Shown here: positions 24,383 through 32,899 of the stretch, piece after piece | Numbering within the stretch: position 1 is the first letter of the stretch | Layout: every line of letters begins with the position of its first letter | Source of the DNA: Aphodoplasma sp045592745 | GTDB taxonomy: Bacteria > Bacillota > Clostridia > UBA1381 > UMGS1253 | NCBI GenBank assembly: GCA_045592745.1 | Contig: JAZNVH010000025.1 | Coordinates: 1-64,000, forward strand | Length of the DNA stretch: 64,000 nt | Reading direction: 5' to 3' | The notes under the pieces: generated by a model | What the model was told of the DNA's origin: nothing | Databases searched by the model: none | Seen by the model: the letters and a program-made list of their open reading frames with translations, nothing else | Program-made: the position numbers and the translations under genes

Positions 24383-24497
24383 AAAACATTGGCATCTAGA
24401 TTATACAGTCTTTATATAAGGATTGTCGAATATTGTCTAAAAATAAACTGAAATGCTGAAGGGGAATATCTATATGGATATGTCGAATACTGTTGAA
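24383..24497 (+). promoter_or_regulatory. Promoter with doubled Spo0A-like box pairs, copy 5
   Basis: TTGGCA (24389-24394), 18 nt, TATATA (24413-24418); then TGTCGAA (24424-24430), TAT, TGTCTAA (24434-24440). A second pair, TGTCGAA (24481-24487), TAC, TGTTGAA (24491-24497), runs straight into AAAGGA. The unit thus has two box pairs. Confidence 0.55.
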
Positions 24498-24510
24498 AGG
24501 AAGTGATTAT

Positions 24511-24990
24511 GTGGTTTATGGAGCAATTAATGAAAATGGCGAAAAGTATTATACATATTTGAAAAAAGTATTTGATGCGATTGACAACAAGCAAAAAGAA
24601 TACAACTGGTTAATAACAGATTGTGAATGTTATCCTGATAATCAAAAAATAAAAGAGTTATTAAACAAAGAATATTGTTGGTTATCAGGTGAAGAATTAA
24701 CCGAAATGGTCAATCAGTAAGATTTTCAATGGATATGGGCTGTTCTGTCAGGATTTGATAAAAGCATCGAATTGTCAGAAGTATTAAAATATGATTTGCC
24801 TTATGCAGATGGATACGAAGGTTTTTGGAACAAACCACTAACACTTCAACACCCTTTAGCAAAGATAGAAATTGTGCCATGGTGGGGCCCAAGGTTATTA
24901 AAATAAAACGAAGATTCAGACATTGTTACACCTTACGATGATAACTCGCCAATAATAGAGTTTATTGAAAAGTGTGCAAATAATATTTAG
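24511..24990 (+). pseudogene. DUF2691-like gene with two in-frame ochre stops
   Basis: Reading from GTG 24511 (9 nt after AAAGGA), one continuous protein of about 159 codons is interrupted by TAA at 24718 and 24904. The flanking pieces fit together as one domain: NWLITDCECYPDN, FSGEEL-like LSGEELTEMVNQ, then FQWIWAVLSGFDKSIELSEVLKYDLPYADG, then QHPLAKIEIVPWWG. I recall this pattern from DUF2691 proteins of Firmicutes, whose function is unknown. Two point mutations, with no frameshift, suggest recent loss. The operator upstream (copy 5) is still present. Confidence 0.75.
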
Positions 24991-25016
24991 TGTAATATAA
25001 AAAAGGAGAGATTGTT

Positions 25017-25304
25017 ATGTATCAAATCTATGTGGTTTTCAAATGTGTTTCCGGTAAAAGAGAAGAATATATCGAAAAAATCAATGCAGAAGGAATTGCT
25101 GATGCTGTAAGAAAAGAGGACGGATGCATCCGCTATGATTATTATTTTTCAGAAAAAGACCCTGACGAAATTCTTTTGGTTGAAGAGTGGGAGAGTCAAA
25201 AGCATCAGCAAATTCACATCGAACAGCCGCATATGGTACGCCTTCGCGAAATGAAGTCTGATTATGTATTAACTACCAAGCTTGGAGAATTTGAGCTTAA
25301 ATGA
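25017..25304 (+). CDS. ABM-domain (YgiN-like) monooxygenase
   Basis: 95 aa single antibiotic-biosynthesis-monooxygenase domain, a ferredoxin-like dimer. Family features are YQIYVVFKCVSGKREEYIEKI, then ADAVRKEDGCIRYDYYFSEKDPDEILLVEEWES, and HIEQPHM with the conserved His. Relatives act as quinol oxidases or heme-related enzymes, and many lack a known substrate. AAAGGAGAG precedes the ATG. The next gene, an esterase, follows by 20 nt, so the two may be co-transcribed. Confidence 0.85.
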   Translation: MYQIYVVFKCVSGKREEYIEKINAEGIADAVRKEDGCIRYDYYFSEKDPDEILLVEEWESQKHQQIHIEQPHMVRLREMKSDYVLTTKLGEFELK

Positions 25305-25324
25305 TATTTTGATGAGGTGAGATT

Positions 25325-26125
25325 ATGCTATATGAAAAAGTATTGCTTGACGGCGAAAAAGATGCCTATCTTGAGGTATATATTGCTGACAAAATAGGAG
25401 AATATATAAGGGATGCGATTTTGGTAATTCCCGGCGGAGGATACAGCCAGATTTGCTCGGACAGAGAAGGCGAGCCGATAGCGATGGCGTTTATGCCGTA
25501 TGGCTATAATGCGTTTGTGCTTCACTATTCGGTTGGCGAAGAAGATGTATTTCCAAAACAGCTTATTCAGGCGTCAAAGGCTGTTAAATACATAAAAGAT
25601 AACTCTGAGAGATTTAATATAAATCCTGACAGAGTGTTTGCGGTTGGTTTTTCTGCGGGCGGACATCTTGCGGGAAGTCTTGGGATAATGTGGGATAAAA
25701 AAGAGATATACGATGCAGTAGATATGCCTTTTGGCTACAACAAACCGACGGGCGTAATGCTTATATATCCTGTCGTTAATGCATCATCGCATAAAAAATC
25801 TATTCAGAATCTTGTTGGCAAAGAAGAACCAACCGAAGCAGATATCAAGCTTACAGCACTTGATGTAAATGTGAATGAAAACTCTGCTCCTGCATATATT
25901 ATGCATACTGTAACAGACCAGTTGGTAAGCGTGAGAGGCTCGCTTTTACTGGCCGAGGCTTATCATGCGGCAGGTGTTTTGTTTGAACTTCATATATATC
26001 CCGATGCGCCGCACGGAGTAGCGCTTGGCAATGAAATAACTGCGGGAGATATAGAAAAGTTTAACAACCCTGCTATTGCAAAATGGATAGAGAATGCTGC
26101 CGCTTGGGCAAAAACGTGCAAATGA
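25325..26125 (+). CDS. Alpha/beta hydrolase, carbohydrate-esterase type
   Basis: 266 aa, cytoplasmic, no signal peptide. The oxyanion region is IPGGGYSQICSDREGEP (about 35-51), the nucleophile elbow GFSAGGHLAG places Ser 110, and the acid-His end is MHTVTDQLVSV and PDAPHGVAL. The arrangement is that of acetyl-xylan-esterase-like enzymes (the BD-FAE/Aes group) that deacetylate short acetylated sugars after uptake. GAGGTGAG lies upstream of the ATG. It follows the ABM gene and precedes a flippase by 40 nt. Confidence 0.87.
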   Translation: MLYEKVLLDGEKDAYLEVYIADKIGEYIRDAILVIPGGGYSQICSDREGEPIAMAFMPYGYNAFVLHYSVGEEDVFPKQLIQASKAVKYIKDNSERFNINPDRVFAVGFSAGGHLAGSLGIMWDKKEIYDAVDMPFGYNKPTGVMLIYPVVNASSHKKSIQNLVGKEEPTEADIKLTALDVNVNENSAPAYIMHTVTDQLVSVRGSLLLAEAYHAAGVLFELHIYPDAPHGVALGNEITAGDIEKFNNPAIAKWIENAAAWAKTCK

Positions 26126-26165
26126 GCTTGCCTTGTGGATACTATATACATATCGAGAGGAAATC

Positions 26166-27557
26166 ATGGATAAATATAAAAGACTTTTAAATAATACTTT
26201 CATATTTGCAATTGCGGCATTTGGCTCAAAGCTTCTTATCTTTTTGATGATGCCCTTCTATACAAGGGTAATGAACACGAGCGATTATGGTATTGCAGAT
26301 GTTTTGGTGCAAACATGCAATTTGTTGATACCCTTTGCCACTATTGGAATAAACAATGCCATAATACGTTTTGGACTTGAAAAAAACGTGAGCAGACATG
26401 GCGTATTTACGATAGGTCTTGTTACTATTGCGACAGGATTTTTAATAATGCTTTTATTTGACCCTCTTATTGCAAAGGTATCTATAATTGCAAATTACAG
26501 ATTGTATTTATATCTGTTCGTATTGGCATCTGCGCTTCACGGACTTTGTTCACAATTTGCGCGTGCTGTAGGATATGTAAAGTTTTATGCGGTTGATGGT
26601 CTCGTTTCGACTGCGCTTGTGATTATATTAAATATTCTTTTTCTTGCCGTTTTCAAATGGGGAGTAAAGGGATATATATGGTCGACTATTATTACCGATT
26701 TTTCGTGTGCTCTGATGATATTTGTTGCTACGCATCAAAGACGGTATATAAGCTTTAAGCATATTACAAAAAAGCTGTATTTTAAAATGCTTTCGTATTG
26801 CACGCCGCTTATTCCCAATACTGTCTGCAACCTTATAGTAAGCATTTCGGACAGATACCTGATTGCTTACATTATAAGCGAGTCGGCAAACGGAATTTAT
26901 GCAGTAGCGAACAAAATACCGACAATACTTATGATTGTAGCAAACATTTTTTCAGAGGCGTGGCAAATAAGCGCTGTGACAGAAGATGAAGGGCGCGAGC
27001 ATTTCTTTTCGCGCGTATGCGGTGTGTATCAGGCAATTGCATTTACTACAGCGTCGATTTTGATTGTAACGGCGCATCTTTCAACAAAGCTTTTGGCTGC
27101 GCCCGAATATTATGAGGCGGCAAGTTATGTTCCGATGCTTATTATGGCGACAACATTTTCGTGTATAGCGTCGTTTTTGTCAAGTATATATATGGTCGAA
27201 AGAAAGAGTGTGTGCACACTTGTTACAACAATGCTTGCAGCGGTTTTAAACATTGTGCTTAATCTGTTGTGGATACCAAAGTTTGGCATATATGGTGCTG
27301 TTATGGCAACGCTTATTAGTTATTTTGCAATGTTTTTGGTGCGTGCAATTCACACAAGAAAATATATAAAAATAAAGTGGAATATACCAAGACTTGTTTT
27401 TAATATCTGCGTTTTGTTTGTGCAGATTCTTCTTATGATGAGTATGTGCAAATATTATCTTGTTTACAGTGCACTGCTGACAATTTTTATGATAGCGGTT
27501 AATTTTAAAGAATTAGCGCAGGTTATTAAAGATAAGTTTTTGAAAAGGAGTTTGTAA
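26166..27557 (+). CDS. Polysaccharide flippase (Wzx-like, MOP superfamily)
   Basis: 463 aa with about 12-14 membrane segments. The N-terminus MDKYKRLLNNTFIFAIAAFGSKLLIFLMMPFYTRVMNTSDYGIADVL is typical of O-antigen and capsule repeat-unit flippases. No glycosyltransferase is adjacent, so the cargo is unknown. ATG at 26166 is used because GAGAGGAAAT is directly upstream; the longer frame would start inside the esterase gene. The ligA ATG begins 1 nt after its stop and uses an AAAAGGAG in its last codons. Confidence 0.88.
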   Translation: MDKYKRLLNNTFIFAIAAFGSKLLIFLMMPFYTRVMNTSDYGIADVLVQTCNLLIPFATIGINNAIIRFGLEKNVSRHGVFTIGLVTIATGFLIMLLFDPLIAKVSIIANYRLYLYLFVLASALHGLCSQFARAVGYVKFYAVDGLVSTALVIILNILFLAVFKWGVKGYIWSTIITDFSCALMIFVATHQRRYISFKHITKKLYFKMLSYCTPLIPNTVCNLIVSISDRYLIAYIISESANGIYAVANKIPTILMIVANIFSEAWQISAVTEDEGREHFFSRVCGVYQAIAFTTASILIVTAHLSTKLLAAPEYYEAASYVPMLIMATTFSCIASFLSSIYMVERKSVCTLVTTMLAAVLNIVLNLLWIPKFGIYGAVMATLISYFAMFLVRAIHTRKYIKIKWNIPRLVFNICVLFVQILLMMSMCKYYLVYSALLTIFMIAVNFKELAQVIKDKFLKRSL

Positions 27558-27558
27558 T

Positions 27559-29562
27559 ATGGCAGATACAAACAGCCTTGCGGCAAAAGAAAAAATTGAA
27601 TCTGTTACTAAACTTTTAAACACTTACGCGTACGAGTATTATGTGCTTGACGCGCCAAGTGTTACAGACTATGAATACGATATGCTTATGCGTTCTCTTG
27701 TAGAGCTTGAAAAAAAGTTTCCGGAGTATGCGTATGAAAGTTCACCGACAAAAAGAGTAGGAGGCAAGGTGCTTGAAGGCTTTGAGCAGGTGCGTCACGA
27801 GGTCGTTATGGAAAGTCTTCAGGATGCATTTGACAAAGAAGAGGTATATGCTTTTGGTGAGCGCGTAAAAGGGGTACTTGGCGAGAGTGTAGATTATAAC
27901 ATAGAGCCAAAAATTGATGGACTGAGCGTTTCGATTGAGTATCAGAATGGAGTGCTTGTGCGTGCGTCGACACGAGGTGATGGTGTTGTTGGAGAAAATG
28001 TTACCGAAAATATAAAAACAATAGGCTCTGTACCGCTTGTACTAAAACAAGAAGTCCCTTATCTTGAGGTGCGCGGCGAAGTGTTTATCTCAAAACAGAG
28101 ATTTGCAAAGCTTAATGAAAAACGTCAGGAAGAAGGGCAGAGCCTTTTTGCAAATCCGCGTAATGCTGCGGCTGGTTCACTTCGTCAGCTTGACCCAAAA
28201 GTTGCGGCGAGTCGCGGACTTGATATATTTGTATTTAATATACAGCGCGCTGAGGGAATAGAGTATTCTACACATTCACAATCTCTTGATGTGTTGCGCT
28301 CACTTGGATTTAAGGTTATAGAAAACTATTTGGCAAAAACTTTGGAGGATGCGTATGAGCAGGTTGAAAGAATAGGACAAATGCGTTCTTCACTTGCTTA
28401 TGATATAGACGGCGCAGTAATAAAGGTTGACGATATAGCGTCACGTTCGATGCTCGGCTCAACCTCAAAAGCACCAAAATGGGCTATTGCATACAAATTT
28501 CCGCCTGAACAGAAAAAGACAAAAGTACTTGATATAACGCTTCAGGTAGGACGTACGGGCGTTTTGACGCCGACGGCTGAGCTTGAAAGTGTGTTCGTTG
28601 CAGGAAGTACAATTTCGCGTGCTACGCTTCACAATCTTGATAATATAATCGCAAAAGATATAAAAATAGGTGACAGTGTACTCATTCAAAAGGCGGGCGA
28701 TATTATTCCTGAGGTCGTAAAGGTTGTAAAAGAAGAGCGTACGGGAAATGAAAGAGAGTTTTCGATGCCGACGCATTGCCCTGAATGCGGAAGTGAGGTA
28801 GTGCGCGAAGCAGGTGAGGCGGCACATCGATGCACGGGTCTTGACTGTCCTGCGCAGCTTCAACGTCATATCGAGCATTTTGTATCGCGTGGCGCGATGA
28901 ATATAGACGGGCTTGGACCGTCGATTATTGAACAGATGCTCAAAAGAAAGATGATTTCGTGTGCAGCAGATATATATTATATTGAGCCAAATGAGATTGC
29001 CGATATGGATAAAATGGGAGAAAAATCTGCGCAAAATCTTATAGGTGCAATCAAGCTTACAAAGCAGAATGACTTAAGTCGTCTTATATACGCACTCGGT
29101 ATACGCCATGTTGGAGAAAGAGCAGGAAAAATTCTTGCAAAACGTTTTAAAACACTTGATGCACTTATGCTGGCAAGTGAAGAAGAACTTATAAAAGTGG
29201 ACGAAATCGGAATGATTATGGCAAAGAGCATAAAGACATTTTTTGAGGATGAGAAAAATCTTGCCTCAATTGAAAAATTGCGTCTGGCAGGAGTAAATTT
29301 TGAAGCTGCGCCTGAAATGGAGGGCGAGCGCATTTTTGAAGGTAAAACCTTTGTTTTAACGGGAACGCTTCCGACATATAAGCGTGACGAGGCAAAGAAA
29401 ATAATTGAGGACCTCGGCGGAAAGGTGTCAGGCTCTGTTTCTAAAAAAACCGACTATGTTCTGGCAGGAGAAGAGGCAGGAAGCAAGCTTGAAAAAGCAA
29501 ATGCGCTTGGTGTAGAAGTGATAGATGAAGAAAAGTTTAAGCAAATGGCTAACATTACTTGA
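27559..29562 (+). CDS. ligA: NAD-dependent DNA ligase
   Basis: 667 aa, full length. It seals nicks in duplex DNA using NAD+. In order: an Ia domain (VTDYEYDMLMRSL), adenylation domain with active-site Lys 118 in EPKIDGLSV, OB fold, a Cys4 zinc finger (HCPECGSE... HRCTGLDCPAQ), helix-hairpin-helix repeats (GLGPSIIEQM, IDKMGEKSAQNL) and a C-terminal BRCT domain (GKTFVLTGTLPTYKRDEAKKIIEDLGGKV). Start ATG is 1 nt after the flippase stop. The promoter of gatCAB overlaps its stop codon. Confidence 0.97.
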   Translation: MADTNSLAAKEKIESVTKLLNTYAYEYYVLDAPSVTDYEYDMLMRSLVELEKKFPEYAYESSPTKRVGGKVLEGFEQVRHEVVMESLQDAFDKEEVYAFGERVKGVLGESVDYNIEPKIDGLSVSIEYQNGVLVRASTRGDGVVGENVTENIKTIGSVPLVLKQEVPYLEVRGEVFISKQRFAKLNEKRQEEGQSLFANPRNAAAGSLRQLDPKVAASRGLDIFVFNIQRAEGIEYSTHSQSLDVLRSLGFKVIENYLAKTLEDAYEQVERIGQMRSSLAYDIDGAVIKVDDIASRSMLGSTSKAPKWAIAYKFPPEQKKTKVLDITLQVGRTGVLTPTAELESVFVAGSTISRATLHNLDNIIAKDIKIGDSVLIQKAGDIIPEVVKVVKEERTGNEREFSMPTHCPECGSEVVREAGEAAHRCTGLDCPAQLQRHIEHFVSRGAMNIDGLGPSIIEQMLKRKMISCAADIYYIEPNEIADMDKMGEKSAQNLIGAIKLTKQNDLSRLIYALGIRHVGERAGKILAKRFKTLDALMLASEEELIKVDEIGMIMAKSIKTFFEDEKNLASIEKLRLAGVNFEAAPEMEGERIFEGKTFVLTGTLPTYKRDEAKKIIEDLGGKVSGSVSKKTDYVLAGEEAGSKLEKANALGVEVIDEEKFKQMANIT

Positions 29563-29587
29563 AAAATATTACATTTTATTGTATAAT
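29559..29587 (+). promoter_or_regulatory. Sigma-A promoter of gatCAB, overlapping the ligA stop
   Basis: TTGAAA (29559-29564) includes the TGA of ligA; 17 nt; TATAAT (29582-29587). GGGAGG before gatC follows at 29630-29635. Confidence 0.8.
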
Positions 29588-29643
29588 AAATCTATTAATG
29601 TGTAATTCAAATAATATATCAATATATCAGGGAGGAAACATAA

Positions 29644-29931
29644 GTGAAAATCACAAAAGAGCAGGTTAAATATGTTGCAAACCTCGCACGTCTTAACGTG
29701 AGCGAAGCGGAAGTGGACGAGCTGTGCACACAAATGGCAGATATAATTACTTTTGCCGATGCACTCGGCGAGATTGATACATCAGGCATAGAACCGACAA
29801 ATCACGCAATCAAGGTTGAAAACGTACTTCGTGAGGACGTTGTGCGTCCGTCATATGATAGGGATGAAATTATTAAAAATGCACCAATGAAACAGGCAGG
29901 CTGTTATGCTGTGCCAAAGGTTGTTGAATAG
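29644..29931 (+). CDS. gatC: Asp-tRNA(Asn)/Glu-tRNA(Gln) amidotransferase subunit C
   Basis: 95 aa, normal length. GatC stabilises the GatAB complex that converts Glu-tRNA(Gln) and Asp-tRNA(Asn) to their amide forms, replacing missing GlnRS/AsnRS. The pattern EQVKYVANLARLNVSEAEVDEL and the C-terminal NAPMKQAGCYAVPKVVE are characteristic. It uses GTG as start, 8 nt after GGGAGGAAA. First gene of gatC-gatA-gatB. Confidence 0.95.
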   Translation: MKITKEQVKYVANLARLNVSEAEVDELCTQMADIITFADALGEIDTSGIEPTNHAIKVENVLREDVVRPSYDRDEIIKNAPMKQAGCYAVPKVVE

Positions 29932-29944
29932 GAGGGTGGATTAG

Positions 29945-31405
29945 ATGGAGCTTTATAAACTTACAGCGCATGAGGCTATGGATGCGTTAAAAGAAAAAAA
30001 GATAAGCTCACGAGAGCTTACTGAGAGTGTTATAGGTCGTATCAAGGATGTCGATAACAAGGTTGAAAGCTATATCACAAACACCTTCGATTATGCACTT
30101 GAAACTGCAGATGCAGTTGATAAAAAAATTGCAAATGGTGAAAAGCTTAGTCCGCTTGAGGGTATCCCGATGGCGATTAAGGATAATATATGCACAAAGG
30201 ATATAAGAACAACATGCGCATCAAAAATGCTTGAAAATTTTGTGCCGCCTTATGATGCTTTTGTTGCAAAAAAGGTTAAAGAAATAAATGCACCTATGCT
30301 TGGCAAGCTCAACATGGACGAGTTTGCTATGGGTTCATCGACAGAAAATTCGTATTTTAAAAAGACGAAAAATCCGTATAATTTAGAGTGTGTACCGGGC
30401 GGAAGCTCGGGCGGAAGCGCCGCAGCAGTAAGCGCTGATATGGCAATGTATACGCTCGGTTCAGACACCGGCGGCTCAATTCGTCAGCCTGCATCGTTTT
30501 GCGGTGTTGTAGGTTTAAAGCCTACATATGGACTTGTTTCAAGATTTGGCCTTGTCGCATTTGCATCATCACTTGATCAGATTGGACCCCTTACAAAGGA
30601 TGTAACTGACGCTGCATTGGTTCTTAATATGATATCGGGGCATGACGAGATGGATTCGACATCGCTTGATATTGGCAAAACCGATTATACAACCGGAATT
30701 GCTGATGGTGTTAAAGGTCTTAAAATAGGTGTTCCAGAGGAGTACCTTGGCGATGGTATAGATGAAGATGTTAAGGCGAGAATTCTTGAATCGATAAAGG
30801 TTTATGAAAGCCTTGGTGCAAGTGTCGAGTACTTTAAAATGAGTGCTTCAAAGTATGCACTTCCTGCGTATTACATCATTTCTTCCGCAGAAGCAAGCTC
30901 GAACCTTGCCCGTTATGACGGTGTAAAATACGGTTATCGTACAGAGCAGTTTGATGACCTTCTTGATATGTATAAAAAGACGCGTTCTGAAGGTTTTGGT
31001 AAAGAGGTTAAAAGACGGATTATGCTTGGAACATATGCACTTTCCTCGGGCTATTATGATGCGTATTATAAAAAAGCACAGCAGGTTCGTACAATCATAA
31101 GAAATGACTTTAGTATGGCGTTTGAAAAATATGATGTAATACTTACTCCTACATCGCCGATTACATCATTTAAAATAGGCGAAAAAACAACAGACCCCAT
31201 GCAGATGTATCTTGCCGATATATGCACAGTTTCGATTAATATTGCAGGTCTTCCTGCAATATCGGTTCCTTGTGGTCTTGATAAAAAAGGTTTACCCGTT
31301 GGACTTCAGCTTATCGGCAACTCATTTGATGAAAAGACAATATTAAAGGCTGCGTATGCGTATGAAAAGGCTACAAGCTTTAAAGACGCAAAGCCGAGCT
31401 TATAA
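29945..31405 (+). CDS. gatA: Asp-tRNA(Asn)/Glu-tRNA(Gln) amidotransferase subunit A
   Basis: 486 aa amidase-signature subunit that hydrolyses glutamine to supply ammonia. The catalytic Ser-cisSer-Lys triad lies in AIKDNICT (Lys), PGGSSGGSAAAVSADMA and GSDTGGSIRQPASFCG. AGGAGG precedes the ATG, 13 nt after gatC. The ammonia is channelled to GatB. Confidence 0.97.
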   Translation: MELYKLTAHEAMDALKEKKISSRELTESVIGRIKDVDNKVESYITNTFDYALETADAVDKKIANGEKLSPLEGIPMAIKDNICTKDIRTTCASKMLENFVPPYDAFVAKKVKEINAPMLGKLNMDEFAMGSSTENSYFKKTKNPYNLECVPGGSSGGSAAAVSADMAMYTLGSDTGGSIRQPASFCGVVGLKPTYGLVSRFGLVAFASSLDQIGPLTKDVTDAALVLNMISGHDEMDSTSLDIGKTDYTTGIADGVKGLKIGVPEEYLGDGIDEDVKARILESIKVYESLGASVEYFKMSASKYALPAYYIISSAEASSNLARYDGVKYGYRTEQFDDLLDMYKKTRSEGFGKEVKRRIMLGTYALSSGYYDAYYKKAQQVRTIIRNDFSMAFEKYDVILTPTSPITSFKIGEKTTDPMQMYLADICTVSINIAGLPAISVPCGLDKKGLPVGLQLIGNSFDEKTILKAAYAYEKATSFKDAKPSL

Positions 31406-31418
31406 GGAGGGGTATCAG

Positions 31419-32858
31419 GTGGATTTTAAGAATTATGAAGTTATAATCGGACTTGAAGTACATTCCGAGCTTTCTACAAATACAAAGGCATTTTGCAGTT
31501 GTACGACAGAATTTGGTGGCGATGTTAATACACACTGTTGCCCTGTGTGCACGGGTATGCCCGGAACGCTTCCGGTGCTTAATAAAAAGGTTGTGGAGTA
31601 TGCCATTAAAACAGGTCTTGCAACAAATTGTGAGATTACACGCTACGGCAAACAGGATCGAAAAAATTATTTTTATCCCGACCTTCCGAAAGCATATCAG
31701 ATTTCACAGTTTGATCTTCCTTTGTGTGTAGGCGGTCATGTGGATATTGAAACGGAAAATGGCAAAAAATCAATAGGAATTACGAGAATACACATAGAAG
31801 AGGACGCAGGAAAACTGCTACACGATGTAATTCCTGGTAAATCACTTGTGGATTATAACAGATGTGGTGTACCGCTTATCGAAATCGTATCAGAACCTGA
31901 CCTTAGAAGTGCTGATGAAGCAAAAGCATATTTAGAAGAGCTTAAATCAATACTTGAATGTCTTGAGGTTTCTGACTGCAAAATGCAGGAAGGCTCACTT
32001 CGTTGCGATATAAACGTATCGGTTCGCCCAATTGGTCAAAAAGAGTTTAACACACGTACAGAAATGAAAAACGTAAGTTCATTTTCTGCGGCATATCGTG
32101 CGATTGAATACGAAGCAAAACGCCAGATTGAAGAGCTTGAGAAAGGAAATGTTATAACTCAGCAGACACTTCGCTGGAGTGATGAGGACGGAAGAAACTA
32201 TGCCCTTCGTTCAAAAGAAGATGCACACGATTATCGTTATTTTCCTGAGCCTGACCTTGTGCCGATTGTTGTTACAGATGAGCAGATTGAAGAGATTAAA
32301 AAGACTATCCCTGAGCTTCCAAGTGCAAAACGTGCACGTTTTGTAAAAACATATGGTATTACAGATTACGAGGCTGGACTTATTTCACAAAGCAAGACTA
32401 TGAGTGCATTCTTTGAAGAATGTGCAAAGCTTGTAAATACGCCAAAAACCGTTGCAAACTGGCTTTTGGGCGATATATCAAGACTTATAAATGAGAAAAA
32501 CCTTGATTTTGCTGATGTGAAAATTACACCGCAGGCACTTTCTGATTTTATTTCGCTTATCGAAAAGGGTACTATCAGCAATACCGCAGGTAAAAAGGTA
32601 ATCGAGATTATGTTTGAAACGCAAAAAAGTCCTGACGTTATTGTAAAAGAAGAAGGGCTTGAGCAGGTTAATGATGCCGATGCGCTTAAGAAAATTGTTG
32701 AGGAAGTTTTGGCAAACAATCAAAAATCGGTTGACGATTATAAGGGTGGAAAAACAAATGCTCTTGGATTTTTAGTTGGACAGACAATGCGCCTTTCAAA
32801 AGGAAAGGCAAATCCACAAACTCTTAACGCTCTTTTGAAAGAATATCTTGACAAATAA
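31419..32858 (+). CDS. gatB: Asp-tRNA(Asn)/Glu-tRNA(Gln) amidotransferase subunit B
   Basis: 479 aa. It binds the mischarged tRNA and carries out kinase and amidotransfer steps. The N-terminus YEVIIGLEVHSELSTNTKAFCSC and the GMPGTLPVLNKKVVEYAIK block are diagnostic, and the C-terminal YqeY-like tail is complete. GTG at 31419 is used because AAGGAGGG (31404-31411) sits 7 nt upstream; a longer reading would start inside gatA and has no ribosome site. Confidence 0.97.
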   Translation: MDFKNYEVIIGLEVHSELSTNTKAFCSCTTEFGGDVNTHCCPVCTGMPGTLPVLNKKVVEYAIKTGLATNCEITRYGKQDRKNYFYPDLPKAYQISQFDLPLCVGGHVDIETENGKKSIGITRIHIEEDAGKLLHDVIPGKSLVDYNRCGVPLIEIVSEPDLRSADEAKAYLEELKSILECLEVSDCKMQEGSLRCDINVSVRPIGQKEFNTRTEMKNVSSFSAAYRAIEYEAKRQIEELEKGNVITQQTLRWSDEDGRNYALRSKEDAHDYRYFPEPDLVPIVVTDEQIEEIKKTIPELPSAKRARFVKTYGITDYEAGLISQSKTMSAFFEECAKLVNTPKTVANWLLGDISRLINEKNLDFADVKITPQALSDFISLIEKGTISNTAGKKVIEIMFETQKSPDVIVKEEGLEQVNDADALKKIVEEVLANNQKSVDDYKGGKTNALGFLVGQTMRLSKGKANPQTLNALLKEYLDK

Positions 32859-32899
32859 AAAGTAGTCAGCTTATTTGTAAGAAAAGAAGGGATTATACA

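Noticed and set aside
22081..24497. Integron attC sites or CRISPR repeats between the small hypothetical genes
   Set aside because: The repeats contain -35/-10 elements and end in ribosome sites, are not palindromic, lack the RYYYAAC/GTTRRRY core pair, and are spaced by whole genes. No integrase or cas gene is present.
24718..24906. Recoding or selenocysteine in the DUF2691-like gene
   Set aside because: Both interrupting codons are TAA, not TGA or TAG, and no recoding structure is evident.
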